A DNA stretch of 64,000 nucleotides, from contig JALDRJ010000002.1 of the NCBI GenBank assembly GCA_031315865.1, positions 1,648,001 to 1,712,000 of the forward strand, read 5' to 3'. This document shows positions 8,843-16,857 of the stretch, piece after piece; within the stretch, counting starts at the first letter, position 1, and every line of letters starts with the position of its first letter. The notes under the pieces were generated by a model, which saw nothing but the letters and a program-made list of their open reading frames with translations, was not told the origin of the DNA and did no database searches. The position numbers and the translations under genes are program-made. This stretch comes from Nitrospirales bacterium. GTDB taxonomy: Bacteria > Nitrospirota > Nitrospiria > Nitrospirales > UBA8639.

Positions 8843-9379
8843 TTACCTGGGAAGCGTATACTGGAGATTTGGCCATAGGGCCAGCCCGGAGGCGATTTGT
8901 TGAAAGCTATCCGGCGAAACAGGATTGGCGATGATGCGCATGGCGATTCGGAACACGACGGAATTCTTTCCCGAGATACCGAAGAATTTTCCCGTTCCGC
9001 CGACAAGATTGAATGGACCTTTGCAGCCATGTTCGTTTCCTCGGCACGACCATTGGGCATACACCTTGTCACCCTCTTTATCCGTGATGATACATCGTCC
9101 GCTTCCGACCCTGACTTGAGTTTCTAAATTCGTCTCTACCGAGCCTGGGCATAGAAGGCCGGCGGCATCTAATTTCCCTTTCCCCTCTTCGATAAACATC
9201 ACTCCAGCCAGCACTCCGACCATTAAGGCTTTGTCTTCTTCCACTTGAGTAATCAGGCCTTGAGCTTGCCATGTGGCCATGGCCTTGACTGAAGTCTCTG
9301 TCGCGAGCCCAGAAGAAACGGTAGCAAGAATTGACCAACAGCAAAGAATGAAGACAGGAAAAATGGTTTGGCCTCTCAT
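8843..9379 (-). CDS. Secreted protein of unknown function
   Basis: A 178-residue protein with a clear signal peptide (FPVFILCCWSILATVSSGLA) and a good ribosome-binding site (GAAAGGAGCG) before the ATG at 9379. The mature part has four cysteines (near residues 97, 115, 131 and 138) suited to two disulfides, and a GGTGKFFGISGK motif near residue 148. That motif resembles the turn of small beta-barrel domains such as allene-oxide-cyclase-like folds; this resemblance is weak. I do not recognise the family. It is monocistronic. Confidence 0.6.
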   Translation of the reverse strand: MRGQTIFPVFILCCWSILATVSSGLATETSVKAMATWQAQGLITQVEEDKALMVGVLAGVMFIEEGKGKLDAAGLLCPGSVETNLETQVRVGSGRCIITDKEGDKVYAQWSCRGNEHGCKGPFNLVGGTGKFFGISGKNSVVFRIAMRIIANPVSPDSFQQIASGLALWPNLQYTLPR

Positions 9380-9706
9380 ACATCGCTCCTTTCATGAGAT
9401 GAATGGGGTTTATGGTATTAGAGAAAACGAAACTTTAATCCTGGCCAAGTAAACCACTTCGCATGATGACGCATCTCAAGTATGTGAAAGTGATGTGATG
9501 CGGCGACAGACGGGCTTACTCTCCAAGATAGAGTGCTGGAATCGCTTTGTCCTCCACAATCTTGTTTTGGCGTATCTTATGCAAAAATTCTGGAGAAGGC
9601 CAGCGAAGATGTGAACGAGAAATACACTAAAAATAGCTGTGGTGCATCGATTATGATTTTGGTGAACGTGCTTTCTAGAATGGCGAGATTTTGTAAGGGA
9701 GCAGAA
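9380..9706. other. Intergenic region, no gene seen
   Basis: Some 327 nt between two minus-strand genes. It should contain the promoter of the secreted unknown, but I see no convincing box pair or hairpin. A plus-strand open frame from 9533 into the next gene is an antisense shadow. Confidence 0.4.
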
Positions 9707-10351
9707 TCAGGATTGAGCACGAGAGGAATTGGGATCTCTCGACGGGGAGACCACAACCTTGCCGGGAACAAAGAAATCCTCGGTTTTAGCTTGAGGATCA
9801 TCGGTGCCCCACGTGATGGTCTTTTCCATCTTTTGAAGACGCGGAATGTGTTTGGAACAATGGATGTAAGCTTCCTCAATATCCACTAGGACCCACTGCA
9901 CGATGAGGTGTGGTGACGGACTGGCCTCGTGCAGGAGGGCGATTTGTGCCAGGGAGGCCGGGATCTGCTCCGCCTGAAATAATCGAGCGGTGCCATTGAC
10001 ATGGAGTCCGACAGTTGAACCGAAAAAATCGACAAACACCAGTCCAATGTGAGGATTCTCGACGATATTCCCTAGGCTCGCGAAGACACCATTCCCGCGA
10101 AATTCGGGGTACGCTAACGTGTGGGGATTCAACACGACAACAAACCCAGGCTTGCCGAATCTTGGAGAGCAATCACAGTGGCCATTGGTGTCGGATGTCC
10201 CGATAAACATCATCTCTTGCCTGCCGATAAACGTTTGCATGTCTTCCGTCAAATGGTCGTGCATTTGACGGTCATAAAACCGGCGAGCCCGATCTTGGCT
10301 GCCTAGCGTTTGTTGTAATTGCCGCTCGCCTTGAGAACCTGTCGTACTCAT
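9707..10351 (-). CDS. Pyridoxamine 5'-phosphate oxidase-fold protein
   Basis: This protein of about 214 residues has the split-barrel flavin-binding layout of the PNPOx-like family. FIGTSDTNGHCDCSPRFGKPGFVVVLNP gives the first strands (cited in part), and RGNGVFASLGNIVENPHIGLVF is characteristic of the subfamily found beside or inside other redox proteins. Likely an FMN- or heme-binding oxidoreductase of unknown substrate. The frame is open to a GTG at 10393; the ATG at 10351 (MSTTGSQ) gives a more usual N-terminus, but neither start has a strong ribosome-binding site. Confidence 0.7.
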   Translation of the reverse strand: MSTTGSQGERQLQQTLGSQDRARRFYDRQMHDHLTEDMQTFIGRQEMMFIGTSDTNGHCDCSPRFGKPGFVVVLNPHTLAYPEFRGNGVFASLGNIVENPHIGLVFVDFFGSTVGLHVNGTARLFQAEQIPASLAQIALLHEASPSPHLIVQWVLVDIEEAYIHCSKHIPRLQKMEKTITWGTDDPQAKTEDFFVPGKVVVSPSRDPNSSRAQS

Positions 10352-10515
10352 TTTGGTACCAGTGAAATCGTGAGAAACCTTAAGCTGTGGCACTTGGATT
10401 CAAGCCTACTATAAATGCAGATGGAAATGCATCCCTTCTTAAGTGCGGGGGAGGTATAGGGGGAGAATGGTGAGAAGGACTTCAGCGCAAGAGCCAATTC
10501 ATGAGTGATGGCGAA

Positions 10516-11085
10516 TCAGAGGCCTTCAAAATAATAACTGAATTCAATCATGTGGAGATCTGTCCCTCGACTTTTTCCATAAATCATCGCATCTGACATG
10601 TGATGAAATCGATAGCCGACGGCCAGATTCCAAGGAAGATGGTAGGTAACTCCCAGGTGCCCAATAAATTGGAACGGTCCTCCGACATCTTGACGGCCAT
10701 ATTCCCAATCGCTAATTAGCGCTCCACCAGCGGCGATATCGAATGTGAGATTCCAACTCTTGTTGGTGGCTGCCAAGCCAGGGGTCACGGTTGTGATGAA
10801 ACCCAAGTCACGGGCTCCACGTATGACGCCAGCTGAGCCATACAGTCTGACTCGTGCGCTCCAGTCCGGTGATAAGTCCCATTGCCATGGCAAGCCCATG
10901 ATGCCAAACACGTCGAATTGCTCAAAGTCCACCTTTTCACCGGGTGGCAAACCTGCATCTTTGAAATTCATGCCTCCACGAATGCCTACGGCCATGAGGT
11001 CAAGGTCTTTTGCCCAAGCCCCTCCCGCAACAAATCCCGTAGAGGCAAAAAATAACGTAGAAACAAATAGAATTAGAATGTTCAA
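10516..11085 (-). CDS. pagL: PagL-like lipid A 3-O-deacylase
   Basis: A 189-residue exported protein with signal peptide (ILFVSTLFFASTGFVAGGAWA) and an eight-stranded outer-membrane barrel pattern ending in the aromatic-rich strand HMIEFSYYFEGL. GYRFHHMSDAMIYGKSRGTD near residue 157 matches the PagL active-site strand, in which His and Ser two residues apart (HMS) form the catalytic pair; the usual Asn after Ser is Asp. The enzyme removes the 3-linked acyl chain from lipid A. It lies next to two envelope lipoproteins, consistent with an envelope-remodelling neighbourhood. Confidence 0.75.
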   Translation of the reverse strand: MNILILFVSTLFFASTGFVAGGAWAKDLDLMAVGIRGGMNFKDAGLPPGEKVDFEQFDVFGIMGLPWQWDLSPDWSARVRLYGSAGVIRGARDLGFITTVTPGLAATNKSWNLTFDIAAGGALISDWEYGRQDVGGPFQFIGHLGVTYHLPWNLAVGYRFHHMSDAMIYGKSRGTDLHMIEFSYYFEGL

Positions 11086-11380
11086 TGTAAGTGGAATATT
11101 GAGTCTATTTAATCGGATAAGCAGAACGTTGCGCGGCCCGCCAGAAAAAAGCTCGGGTTCGTCACTTTGGGATGCGGCAATGTCGGGTGAATATATAATT
11201 GCATTTCTTCATATTTCAAGATTTATTTGATAGCATTACTGTTACCCCTTGATCCCAGCCAAAATATCATCCAGGAATTGATTGATTTAGTCCCTGGACC
11301 ACTGAGACTGTTACAACTTACCTTTTACCTTGTTTCTGGAAAACATTATGCCTGAATGGGTAAAGTGTGAAATTTTCAAA

Positions 11381-11409
11381 TGTTACATCTATGTTAATTG
11401 TATGTTACG
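11381..11409 (+). promoter_or_regulatory. Phased TGTTAC direct repeats (PhoB/OmpR-family-like box)
   Basis: Three 7-mers, TGTTACA (11381), TGTTAAT (11392) and TGTTACG (11403), recur every 11 bp (7 bp plus a 4-bp spacer) and end 11 bp before a perfect TATAAT. This arrangement is that of OmpR/PhoB-class activator sites, which replace a weak -35. The regulator itself is not in the window. Confidence 0.5.
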
Positions 11410-11426
11410 AATGTATTAATTATAAT
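11398..11426 (+). promoter_or_regulatory. Promoter of the slp-like gene
   Basis: TTGTAT (11398-11403), a 17-bp spacer and TATAAT (11421-11426) form a promoter with a perfect -10 and weak -35. The start codon follows 33 bp later. The -35 is embedded in the phased TGTTA repeats, suggesting activation. Confidence 0.55.
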
Positions 11427-11458
11427 GAATTTTAGAATAATCATTATAAGGGAGGTGA

Positions 11459-11986
11459 ATGATGAAACATATCATGATTGGAGCCACAGTCGGATATTTC
11501 TTGTTTCTCTCGGGATGCGCTGCGACTTCGCCGTTTCCGATGAATGATAGTCAAGCCTTAAAGTCGGATTCAGAGTTTGGAAGCCTGACGGCTCAACCGG
11601 ATGTCTTCAAAGGGCGAGCGATTAAGCTGGCAGGTCGTATGGTTGGGGTTGAGTCGACCGATGAGGGGACATTCGTCACGGCAGAATGGCTTCCCTATCC
11701 AGAGGCTGAATACCTAGGGCCCTACAAGACCACTGAGGGCTCGCCTGAGAGATTCGTCATTTTCTACCCGGGCAAGCTTGATTCTAAGGGACAATTGTAC
11801 GGGAATAAATTTCTTGTCTACGGCAAAAACGAAGGGAAGCCTCTAGGTGAGCGCGCTTCTGCAAGCGTTCCCTACATTACCGCTCGTTGTCTGCACGTAT
11901 GGAAAACAGGGCTTGATCGACTAGATACGAGACCTGACACCGAATACACACAATACGACGAGGAAACCTATTGCGCTGATACATAA
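11459..11986 (+). CDS. Slp-family outer-membrane lipoprotein
   Basis: A 175-residue lipoprotein with a short signal and lipobox (YFLFLSGC, Cys at residue 21). The mature part begins with an Slp-type sequence: QPDVFKGRAIKLAGRMVGVE, then EWLPYP and RFVIFYPGKLD. Slp proteins are starvation- or stress-induced outer-membrane lipoproteins whose exact role is unsettled. GGGAGGTGA precedes the ATG. It has its own promoter and ends in a strong terminator, so it is a single-gene unit. Confidence 0.8.
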   Translation: MMKHIMIGATVGYFLFLSGCAATSPFPMNDSQALKSDSEFGSLTAQPDVFKGRAIKLAGRMVGVESTDEGTFVTAEWLPYPEAEYLGPYKTTEGSPERFVIFYPGKLDSKGQLYGNKFLVYGKNEGKPLGERASASVPYITARCLHVWKTGLDRLDTRPDTEYTQYDEETYCADT

Positions 11987-12010
11987 AGAGTAGAGGTGTT
12001 AAGGAGAAAG

Positions 12011-12055
12011 TCCCTGCCGAGGCCCTTTGCATGGAGGTCCGGCAGGGATTTTTTT
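12011..12055 (+). terminator. Intrinsic terminator after slp-like gene
   Basis: Perfect 9-bp stem TCCCTGCCG (12011-12019) with CGGCAGGGA (12040-12048), followed by seven T residues. It lies 25 nt after the slp-like stop codon. Confidence 0.85.
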
Positions 12056-12080
12056 ATGAAGGGCGAGACAGGATGGGACG

Positions 12081-12959
12081 TTACAGTTGGAGATGGACTT
12101 GTGTCTGAATTCCGGAATGATCGCAGGCTTGATAAATATGTCGTTGACAGGCTAAGTCATACTCTTCTTGAGCGTGGCCCTCGTCTCCCGCCATTGTAAG
12201 CGCCACTCCCCGATTGTAGTGAACGAGTCCTCCATCCGCTCCTAAATGAATCGCTCGGGTAAAATCTTGAATAGCCGCTTCGATTTCGCCATTCATAAGC
12301 TCAAGGAGTCCTCGGCTCTGAAACGCTTGGTGAAGCGAGCTATTGAGTCTGATCGTTTGATCGAGGTCTTTCTTCGCTGCTTCTCTCGCGCCCGACTTGA
12401 GGTACGCGACTGCTCGATTGAGGTAGATTTCAGCCATGGGGTTGTCGAATGTCAAGGCTTTTGAAAAATCCTGAATGGCGTCTTGATACTGTCCGAGTTG
12501 ACTGAACGCCAACCCCCGATGATTCAACGCTTGCGGAGAATCTGAAGCAGATTCCAAAACCAGAGAAAAATATTCGAGAGCTTTCTGGGGATGCCCTGCT
12601 TCCAAATAGGCGGTCCCGAGATTCTCCAGATATCGAGAGTTCTGTGGGGCCAATTTGACGGCCTGTGTCAGATCTTTGATCGCTTGATCCCATTTTCCTC
12701 GTTTTGCGTAGACATATCCCCGGGCATTTAAGATGGCGTGCTGACTCGGGTTTTTCTGCAACGCCTTCGAGAAGACCTCCTCAGCTTCATTCAACCGTCC
12801 AGAATAATAAAGATTCTGACCTTGCGTTAATGTTTCAGAAGTGTGATCAGGAGCAGAATCTCTCGAATTCAGACTCATACAGCCTATGAGAGTTCCTAAT
12901 AGTGCGAGGAGGAGAACCCATTGAACACATTTACAGATTGTTAGTGATATTTTTCTCAT
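12081..12959 (-). CDS. TPR-repeat lipoprotein
   Basis: About 292 residues starting at the ATG at 12959, which gives a lipoprotein signal (VLLLALLGTLIGC); an upstream ATG at 13028 would bury that signal and is less likely. The mature protein is a chain of about seven tetratricopeptide repeats, for example AILNARGYVYAKRGKWDQAI and ALNHRGLAFSQLGQYQDAI. It resembles NlpI-type outer-membrane scaffolds that bind other proteins. It converges on the slp-like gene, and its upstream region carries the same 11-bp-phased TGTTAC motif. Confidence 0.8.
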   Translation of the reverse strand: MRKISLTICKCVQWVLLLALLGTLIGCMSLNSRDSAPDHTSETLTQGQNLYYSGRLNEAEEVFSKALQKNPSQHAILNARGYVYAKRGKWDQAIKDLTQAVKLAPQNSRYLENLGTAYLEAGHPQKALEYFSLVLESASDSPQALNHRGLAFSQLGQYQDAIQDFSKALTFDNPMAEIYLNRAVAYLKSGAREAAKKDLDQTIRLNSSLHQAFQSRGLLELMNGEIEAAIQDFTRAIHLGADGGLVHYNRGVALTMAGDEGHAQEEYDLACQRHIYQACDHSGIQTQVHLQL

Positions 12960-12986
12960 CTCTGTATATTTCTCCAGGAATGAATG

Positions 12987-13001
12987 TTGAGCAATGCTCA
13001 A
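12987..13001. promoter_or_regulatory. 15-nt perfect palindrome before TPR lipoprotein gene
   Basis: TTGAGCAATGCTCAA is a 7-bp inverted repeat around a single central base, located 28-42 nt upstream of the TPR lipoprotein start. The position near the expected transcription start suits a repressor site; the factor is unknown. Confidence 0.4.
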
Positions 13002-13015
13002 CTGTATCGCGCTCG

Positions 13016-13054
13016 TGTTACGCTTCAAGGTCGTCTTTGTTACATTGGTGTTAC
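13016..13054 (-). promoter_or_regulatory. Phased TGTTAC repeats upstream of TPR lipoprotein gene
   Basis: TGTTAC occurs at 13016, 13038 and 13049, that is at 22- and 11-bp intervals, the same phase as the array before the slp-like gene. Relative to the downstream gene the repeats read in the opposite direction (GTAACA), so they may act differently or be bound in the other orientation. Confidence 0.4.
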
Positions 13055-13191
13055 GTTATGGTTGTTTGGGCGGTCGTACGCTGGTGGTGTTTCAGTCATT
13101 CAAGGAAAGGGGGGGAGATTTTCTTCTGGCAAGCCTGGAAATCAGTTATTCGAAAGGATGGTAGGAATGGGAAAGGGTAGGGAAGAAATCC

Positions 13192-13836
13192 TTACACTGA
13201 TGGAAGCTGCATGCTCAGGTCTTTTGCGGTGGCTCGCCGGGCTCCGGCTGCCGTCATTTCTTGAAGGGCGTCCTCAGAGTCATGGGGCTTCAGGTTGACG
13301 CCGCATATCGCGTCTTCCAGCACGACCATCCGCAACCCCAATTTCAATCCATCCAAAACAGATTGCTTAATCCAATGCTCGGTGGCGAGACCGACGATAT
13401 AGACAGTTGTGGCGTCCCGGTCTTCGAGATAATCGGCCAGGGAGGTGCCATCAAACCCTGAATAGGATTCTTTTTGAGGGTTTGTGGCAACAGAAATGAT
13501 GAGGCTGCCGTTCGGGAGGTGGAGATCTGCATGAAATTGTGCCCCCCGTGATCCCTGGACACAGTGAGATGGCCATGGGCCACCATGTTCTTGGAAAGAA
13601 CAGTGATTAGGCGGATGCCAGTCTCGTGTGGCCATCACTGTGGCTCCTTGGTGTTGAAACAAGGCGATGTAGCGATTGATTTGAGGAAGAATCTGATCGC
13701 TACCCTCTACAGCTAATGCTCCTCCAGGAAAAAAGTCATTCTGGAGATGGATAAGAACCAGGGCGCACGTTTTATCTGGTTTCAAATCCGGTGGCGGTGG
13801 GCTGGTGGGCTCCTGGGATCTTTTAACGAGTTTCAT
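13192..13836 (-). CDS. Nicotinamidase/isochorismatase-fold protein lacking catalytic Asp and Cys
   Basis: A protein of about 214 residues of the nicotinamidase (PncA) fold. The metal site appears intact: TRDWHPPNHCSF and WPSHCVQG supply the Asp and His ligands. ATNPQKESYSGFDG holds the catalytic lysine. But the catalytic Asp of the family motif VDxQNDF is His here (LIHLQNDF), and the nucleophilic Cys of GLxxDYCVK is Trp (GLATEHWIKQ). I read both codons directly (CAT and TGG). It is therefore probably not a working amidase. The start chosen (13836) lies 4 nt after the argB stop, so it appears to be the last gene of the argB operon. Confidence 0.75.
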   Translation of the reverse strand: MKLVKRSQEPTSPPPPDLKPDKTCALVLIHLQNDFFPGGALAVEGSDQILPQINRYIALFQHQGATVMATRDWHPPNHCSFQEHGGPWPSHCVQGSRGAQFHADLHLPNGSLIISVATNPQKESYSGFDGTSLADYLEDRDATTVYIVGLATEHWIKQSVLDGLKLGLRMVVLEDAICGVNLKPHDSEDALQEMTAAGARRATAKDLSMQLPSV

Positions 13837-13840
13837 ACGA

Positions 13841-14734
13841 TTAGGCCACGATTTCAGTGCCAATGCCCTTGTCGGTAAAAATTTCCAGCAAAATGGCATG
13901 GGGGATTCGTCCGTCAATGATGTGAGCTTTTTGGACTCCACCATCCAAAGCCGTCAAACAGGCATGGACTTTGGGGAGCATGCCTTCGCTAATGATCTTT
14001 TTCTTGACCATTCGCTCTGTGTCTTTACGCGACAACGTGGGCACATGATGATTCTCGGCATCCCGAATCCCTTTGATGTCGCTCAACACCAGGAGTTTTT
14101 CGGCATGGAGCGCGCCGGCCACGCTTCCAGCCACGAGATCCGCATTGATGTTGTAGGTATTGCCTTTTTTGTCGACACCAATCGGAGCGATGACAGGAAT
14201 GAAATTTTCTTCTTGAAGTTTTACGATCAATCTTGCATCGACCTGGTCGACTTCGCCGACGAACCCATAGTCGTGATCTTCCGGGGTATCGGTTTCACCC
14301 GTCAGTTTGTGGACCAATGCCTTCGCATTAAATGGTTTGGAGAGAAACAGACGTCCATCTTTTCCCGTCAGACCAACAGCCTTTCCTCCATGCTGGTTGA
14401 GCATGCTCACGATTTCTTTGTTGATCTTTCCCCCTAGGACCATTTCAACGACGTCCATAGTGGCCTGGTCGGTCACACGGACGCCATTGACAAACTTGGG
14501 TTGAATGTTCAGCTTATCGAGCATGGCATTAATTTGTGGACCGCCTCCGTGGATCACGACGGGATTCAAGCCCACGTATTTGAGGAGCACGACATCCTCG
14601 GCAAAACCCTCTTTCAAGGCATGCTGTGTCATCGCGGCTCCCCCATATTTGATCACGATGGTCTTGCCGGCGAATGTCCGGATGTAGGGAAGAGCCTCGA
14701 CGAGAATGTCAGCTTTCTTAATCAGTCGTTCCAT
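13841..14734 (-). CDS. argB: Acetylglutamate kinase
   Basis: A 297-residue amino acid kinase. KTIVIKYGGAAM near residue 25 is the ATP-binding strand, NPVVIHGGGPQIN near residue 57 the substrate loop, and LLVLSDIKGI near residue 210 the nucleotide site. ArgB phosphorylates N-acetylglutamate, the second step of arginine synthesis, in the cytosol. Arginine-inhibited ArgBs carry an N-terminal helix like that seen here (MERLIKKADILVEALPYIRTF), so feedback inhibition by arginine is plausible. It follows hslU after 68 nt. Confidence 0.95.
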   Translation of the reverse strand: MERLIKKADILVEALPYIRTFAGKTIVIKYGGAAMTQHALKEGFAEDVVLLKYVGLNPVVIHGGGPQINAMLDKLNIQPKFVNGVRVTDQATMDVVEMVLGGKINKEIVSMLNQHGGKAVGLTGKDGRLFLSKPFNAKALVHKLTGETDTPEDHDYGFVGEVDQVDARLIVKLQEENFIPVIAPIGVDKKGNTYNINADLVAGSVAGALHAEKLLVLSDIKGIRDAENHHVPTLSRKDTERMVKKKIISEGMLPKVHACLTALDGGVQKAHIIDGRIPHAILLEIFTDKGIGTEIVA

Positions 14735-14802
14735 TGACGAAGAACCTCTAGAGAATTGGGATGCCTCCTCTCGGCATGTGCCTCATGCCGGGGAGAACAA
14801 GG

Positions 14803-16200
14803 TTACAGGATGTAGCGGCTGAGGTCCTGATCTTTCACGATGTCGTGCAGATGTTGTTTCACGTAAGCCGCATCCACGACGACCTTCTTGTTAGTCAGTT
14901 CTTGAGCTTCGAACGATACATCTTCCAGCATTCGTTCGACGATCGTGAAGAGCCGTCTTGCCCCGATATTTTCAGTCCGATCATTGACTTCGACAGCGGT
15001 GGCAGCAATTTCTTCAATGCCATCATCGGTAAAGTCGAGTGTCACCCCTTCCGTGTTCATCAGCGCTTGATACTGTTTGACGAGCGCGTTTTTAGGCTCT
15101 GTCAGAATGCGGATGAGGTCGTGTTTCGTGAGGGCTTCCAGTTCGACTCGAATGGGGAAGCGACCTTGCAGTTCCGGAATCAGATCCGCTGGCTTCGAGA
15201 CGTGGAACGCACCAGCCGCCACGAATAAAATGTGGTCGGTGCGAACGGGGCCATACTTGGTGTTCACGGTGGAGCCTTCGACGATAGGGAGCAGGTCGCG
15301 TTGCACCCCCTCCCGAGAGATGTCAGGGCCGGTATGTTTTTCCCGTCCGGCGATTTTGTCGATTTCATCCAAGAATACGATGCCTGATTGCTCGGCTTTC
15401 TCGATGGCCTCTTTCGTGACTTCGTCCATATCGATCAGCTTTTGCGCTTCCTCTTGTGCCAGCACTTTCAACGCATCGGGGACTTTCATCCGGCGATTCT
15501 TACTTCGACCGGGCATGAGCCCGCCAAGCATGTCACGTAAGTTATTTTCTAAATCTTCCATGCCACCCACGTTCGAAATAATCCCGACGGGCAATGTCCG
15601 TTCCTTGACTTCGAGTTCGACGTGACGGTTGTCGAGTTTTCCTTCCCGTAATTGCTTGCGAAGTTTTTGGCGAGTATCCTCGGCGGTATCGTAGCGTTCT
15701 GGCTGACCTGGCTCTGTCTCTTTGGACGGCGGCGGGGAGGACGGTCTCGAACTGGAAGGCAGCAACAGGTCGAGGATTCGATCTTCAGCCAGATCTTCGG
15801 CTTTCTTCTCGACCTGCTCAAGATATCGAGTTTTGACCATGTTCACCGACAGTTCCGTCAAGTCGCGGATCAGTGACTCCACATCACGCCCGACATATCC
15901 CACTTCGGTAAACTTCGATGCTTCAATCTTGATGAACGGAGCATCATCGAGCTTAGCCAAGCGACGTGAAATTTCGGTTTTCCCCACGCCGGTTGGTCCG
16001 ATCATAATGATGTTTTTTGGATAAATTTCTTCACGAAGTTCAGGGCTGAGTTGTTGGCGTCTCCAACGATTTCTGAGCGCAATGGCTACCATGCGTTTTG
16101 CATCGCGTTGTCCGATGACGTACCGATCGAGTTCGTCTACGATCTGTCGAGGTGTGAGGCCATCGAGTCGGCTCGGGTTTTGTTGGGATGTATGATTCAT
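14803..16200 (-). CDS. hslU: HslU, ATPase subunit of the HslUV protease
   Basis: 465 residues, the usual length. [20 protein letters not shown] is the family N-terminus, the Walker A motif GPTGVGKT lies near residues 68-75, and [10 protein letters not shown] near residue 277 is Walker B. The inserted I-domain region (about residues 140-200) is highly charged. HslU is the AAA+ unfoldase that feeds proteins into HslV. Its ATG lies 4 nt after the hslV stop, so the two are co-translated. Confidence 0.97.
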   Translation of the reverse strand: MNHTSQQNPSRLDGLTPRQIVDELDRYVIGQRDAKRMVAIALRNRWRRQQLSPELREEIYPKNIIMIGPTGVGKTEISRRLAKLDDAPFIKIEASKFTEVGYVGRDVESLIRDLTELSVNMVKTRYLEQVEKKAEDLAEDRILDLLLPSSSRPSSPPPSKETEPGQPERYDTAEDTRQKLRKQLREGKLDNRHVELEVKERTLPVGIISNVGGMEDLENNLRDMLGGLMPGRSKNRRMKVPDALKVLAQEEAQKLIDMDEVTKEAIEKAEQSGIVFLDEIDKIAGREKHTGPDISREGVQRDLLPIVEGSTVNTKYGPVRTDHILFVAAGAFHVSKPADLIPELQGRFPIRVELEALTKHDLIRILTEPKNALVKQYQALMNTEGVTLDFTDDGIEEIAATAVEVNDRTENIGARRLFTIVERMLEDVSFEAQELTNKKVVVDAAYVKQHLHDIVKDQDLSRYIL

Positions 16201-16204
16201 GGTC

Positions 16205-16747
16205 TTAGGTTGTCAACTCCTCAATCATGATGTGGTGGTTCGTATAGATGTCAATGGCTGCTGCAATGCCCATGGCATGTTCCACGATGGGTTTGGGGGC
16301 CAGAGTCGTGTGGGCGACAAGCGCGCGTGCGGCCGCTAAGGCATACGATCCGCCTGAGCCTATGGCCATCACCCCATCTTCTGGCTCGACGACGTCGCCT
16401 GTCCCTGAAATGATGAATGAATGGTCGCGGTTCGCCACGGTTAGCAGCGCTTCCAACCGCCGCAAGACACGATCCGTTCGCCAGTCTTTCGCCAATTCGA
16501 CGGCTGCCCGTGTGAGGTTCCCACGATATTCTTCAAGTTTGGCATCAAACTTCTCAAACAAGGTAAAGGCATCCGCCGTGGCTCCGGCGAATCCTGCCAG
16601 CACTTGATTGTTGTGCATCTTCCGCAATTTCTTCGCGTTGCTTTTCATGATGGTCGTTCCGACGGTCACCTGACCATCGCACCCCATGGCGACGGTGTGT
16701 TCTTTGCGTACGCATAATATGGTCGTAGATCTGACTCGTATCCCCAT
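16205..16747 (-). CDS. hslV: HslV, proteolytic subunit of the HslUV protease
   Basis: 180 residues of an N-terminal-nucleophile hydrolase. The catalytic threonine is expected at [20 protein letters not shown], so the first seven residues (MGIRVRS) would be a short propeptide that must be removed, longer than the single Met in E. coli. Downstream [14 protein letters not shown] is the conserved family motif. HslV forms the double-hexamer proteolytic chamber for HslU. Confidence 0.95.
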   Translation of the reverse strand: MGIRVRSTTILCVRKEHTVAMGCDGQVTVGTTIMKSNAKKLRKMHNNQVLAGFAGATADAFTLFEKFDAKLEEYRGNLTRAAVELAKDWRTDRVLRRLEALLTVANRDHSFIISGTGDVVEPEDGVMAIGSGGSYALAAARALVAHTTLAPKPIVEHAMGIAAAIDIYTNHHIMIEELTT

Positions 16748-16857
16748 GAGATATCCTTCTCTAAATTTTTTGTAAGGTCCACAGCTCTAGCAGAGAATGC
16801 TCCCACCTGACAATAGTGAGGGGGCTGCTCATGAGCCGGTCTGACCCTTTACCCGTC

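Larger units (their letters stand above)
11086..11458. other. Divergent intergenic region pagL / slp-like
   Basis: About 370 nt, AT-rich towards the right. It holds a phased TGTTA repeat array and a promoter for the slp-like gene (described separately), plus two isolated TGTTAC copies at 11240 and 11309. No gene is seen. Confidence 0.5.

Noticed and set aside
9533-9889. 118-codon plus-strand open frame
   Set aside because: Overlaps the PNPOx-like gene on the other strand and lacks coding character or a ribosome-binding site.
10745-11230. 161-codon plus-strand open frame
   Set aside because: Antisense to the PagL-like gene, which has a signal peptide and active-site motif.
14766-14797. Hairpin between hslU and argB as a terminator
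   Set aside because: The stem has internal mismatches and no T-run follows, so termination is not supported.
16826-16840. GCTCATGAGC palindrome between hslV and xerC
   Set aside because: Short palindromes are expected by chance in 64 kb; no adjacent promoter element or T-run.
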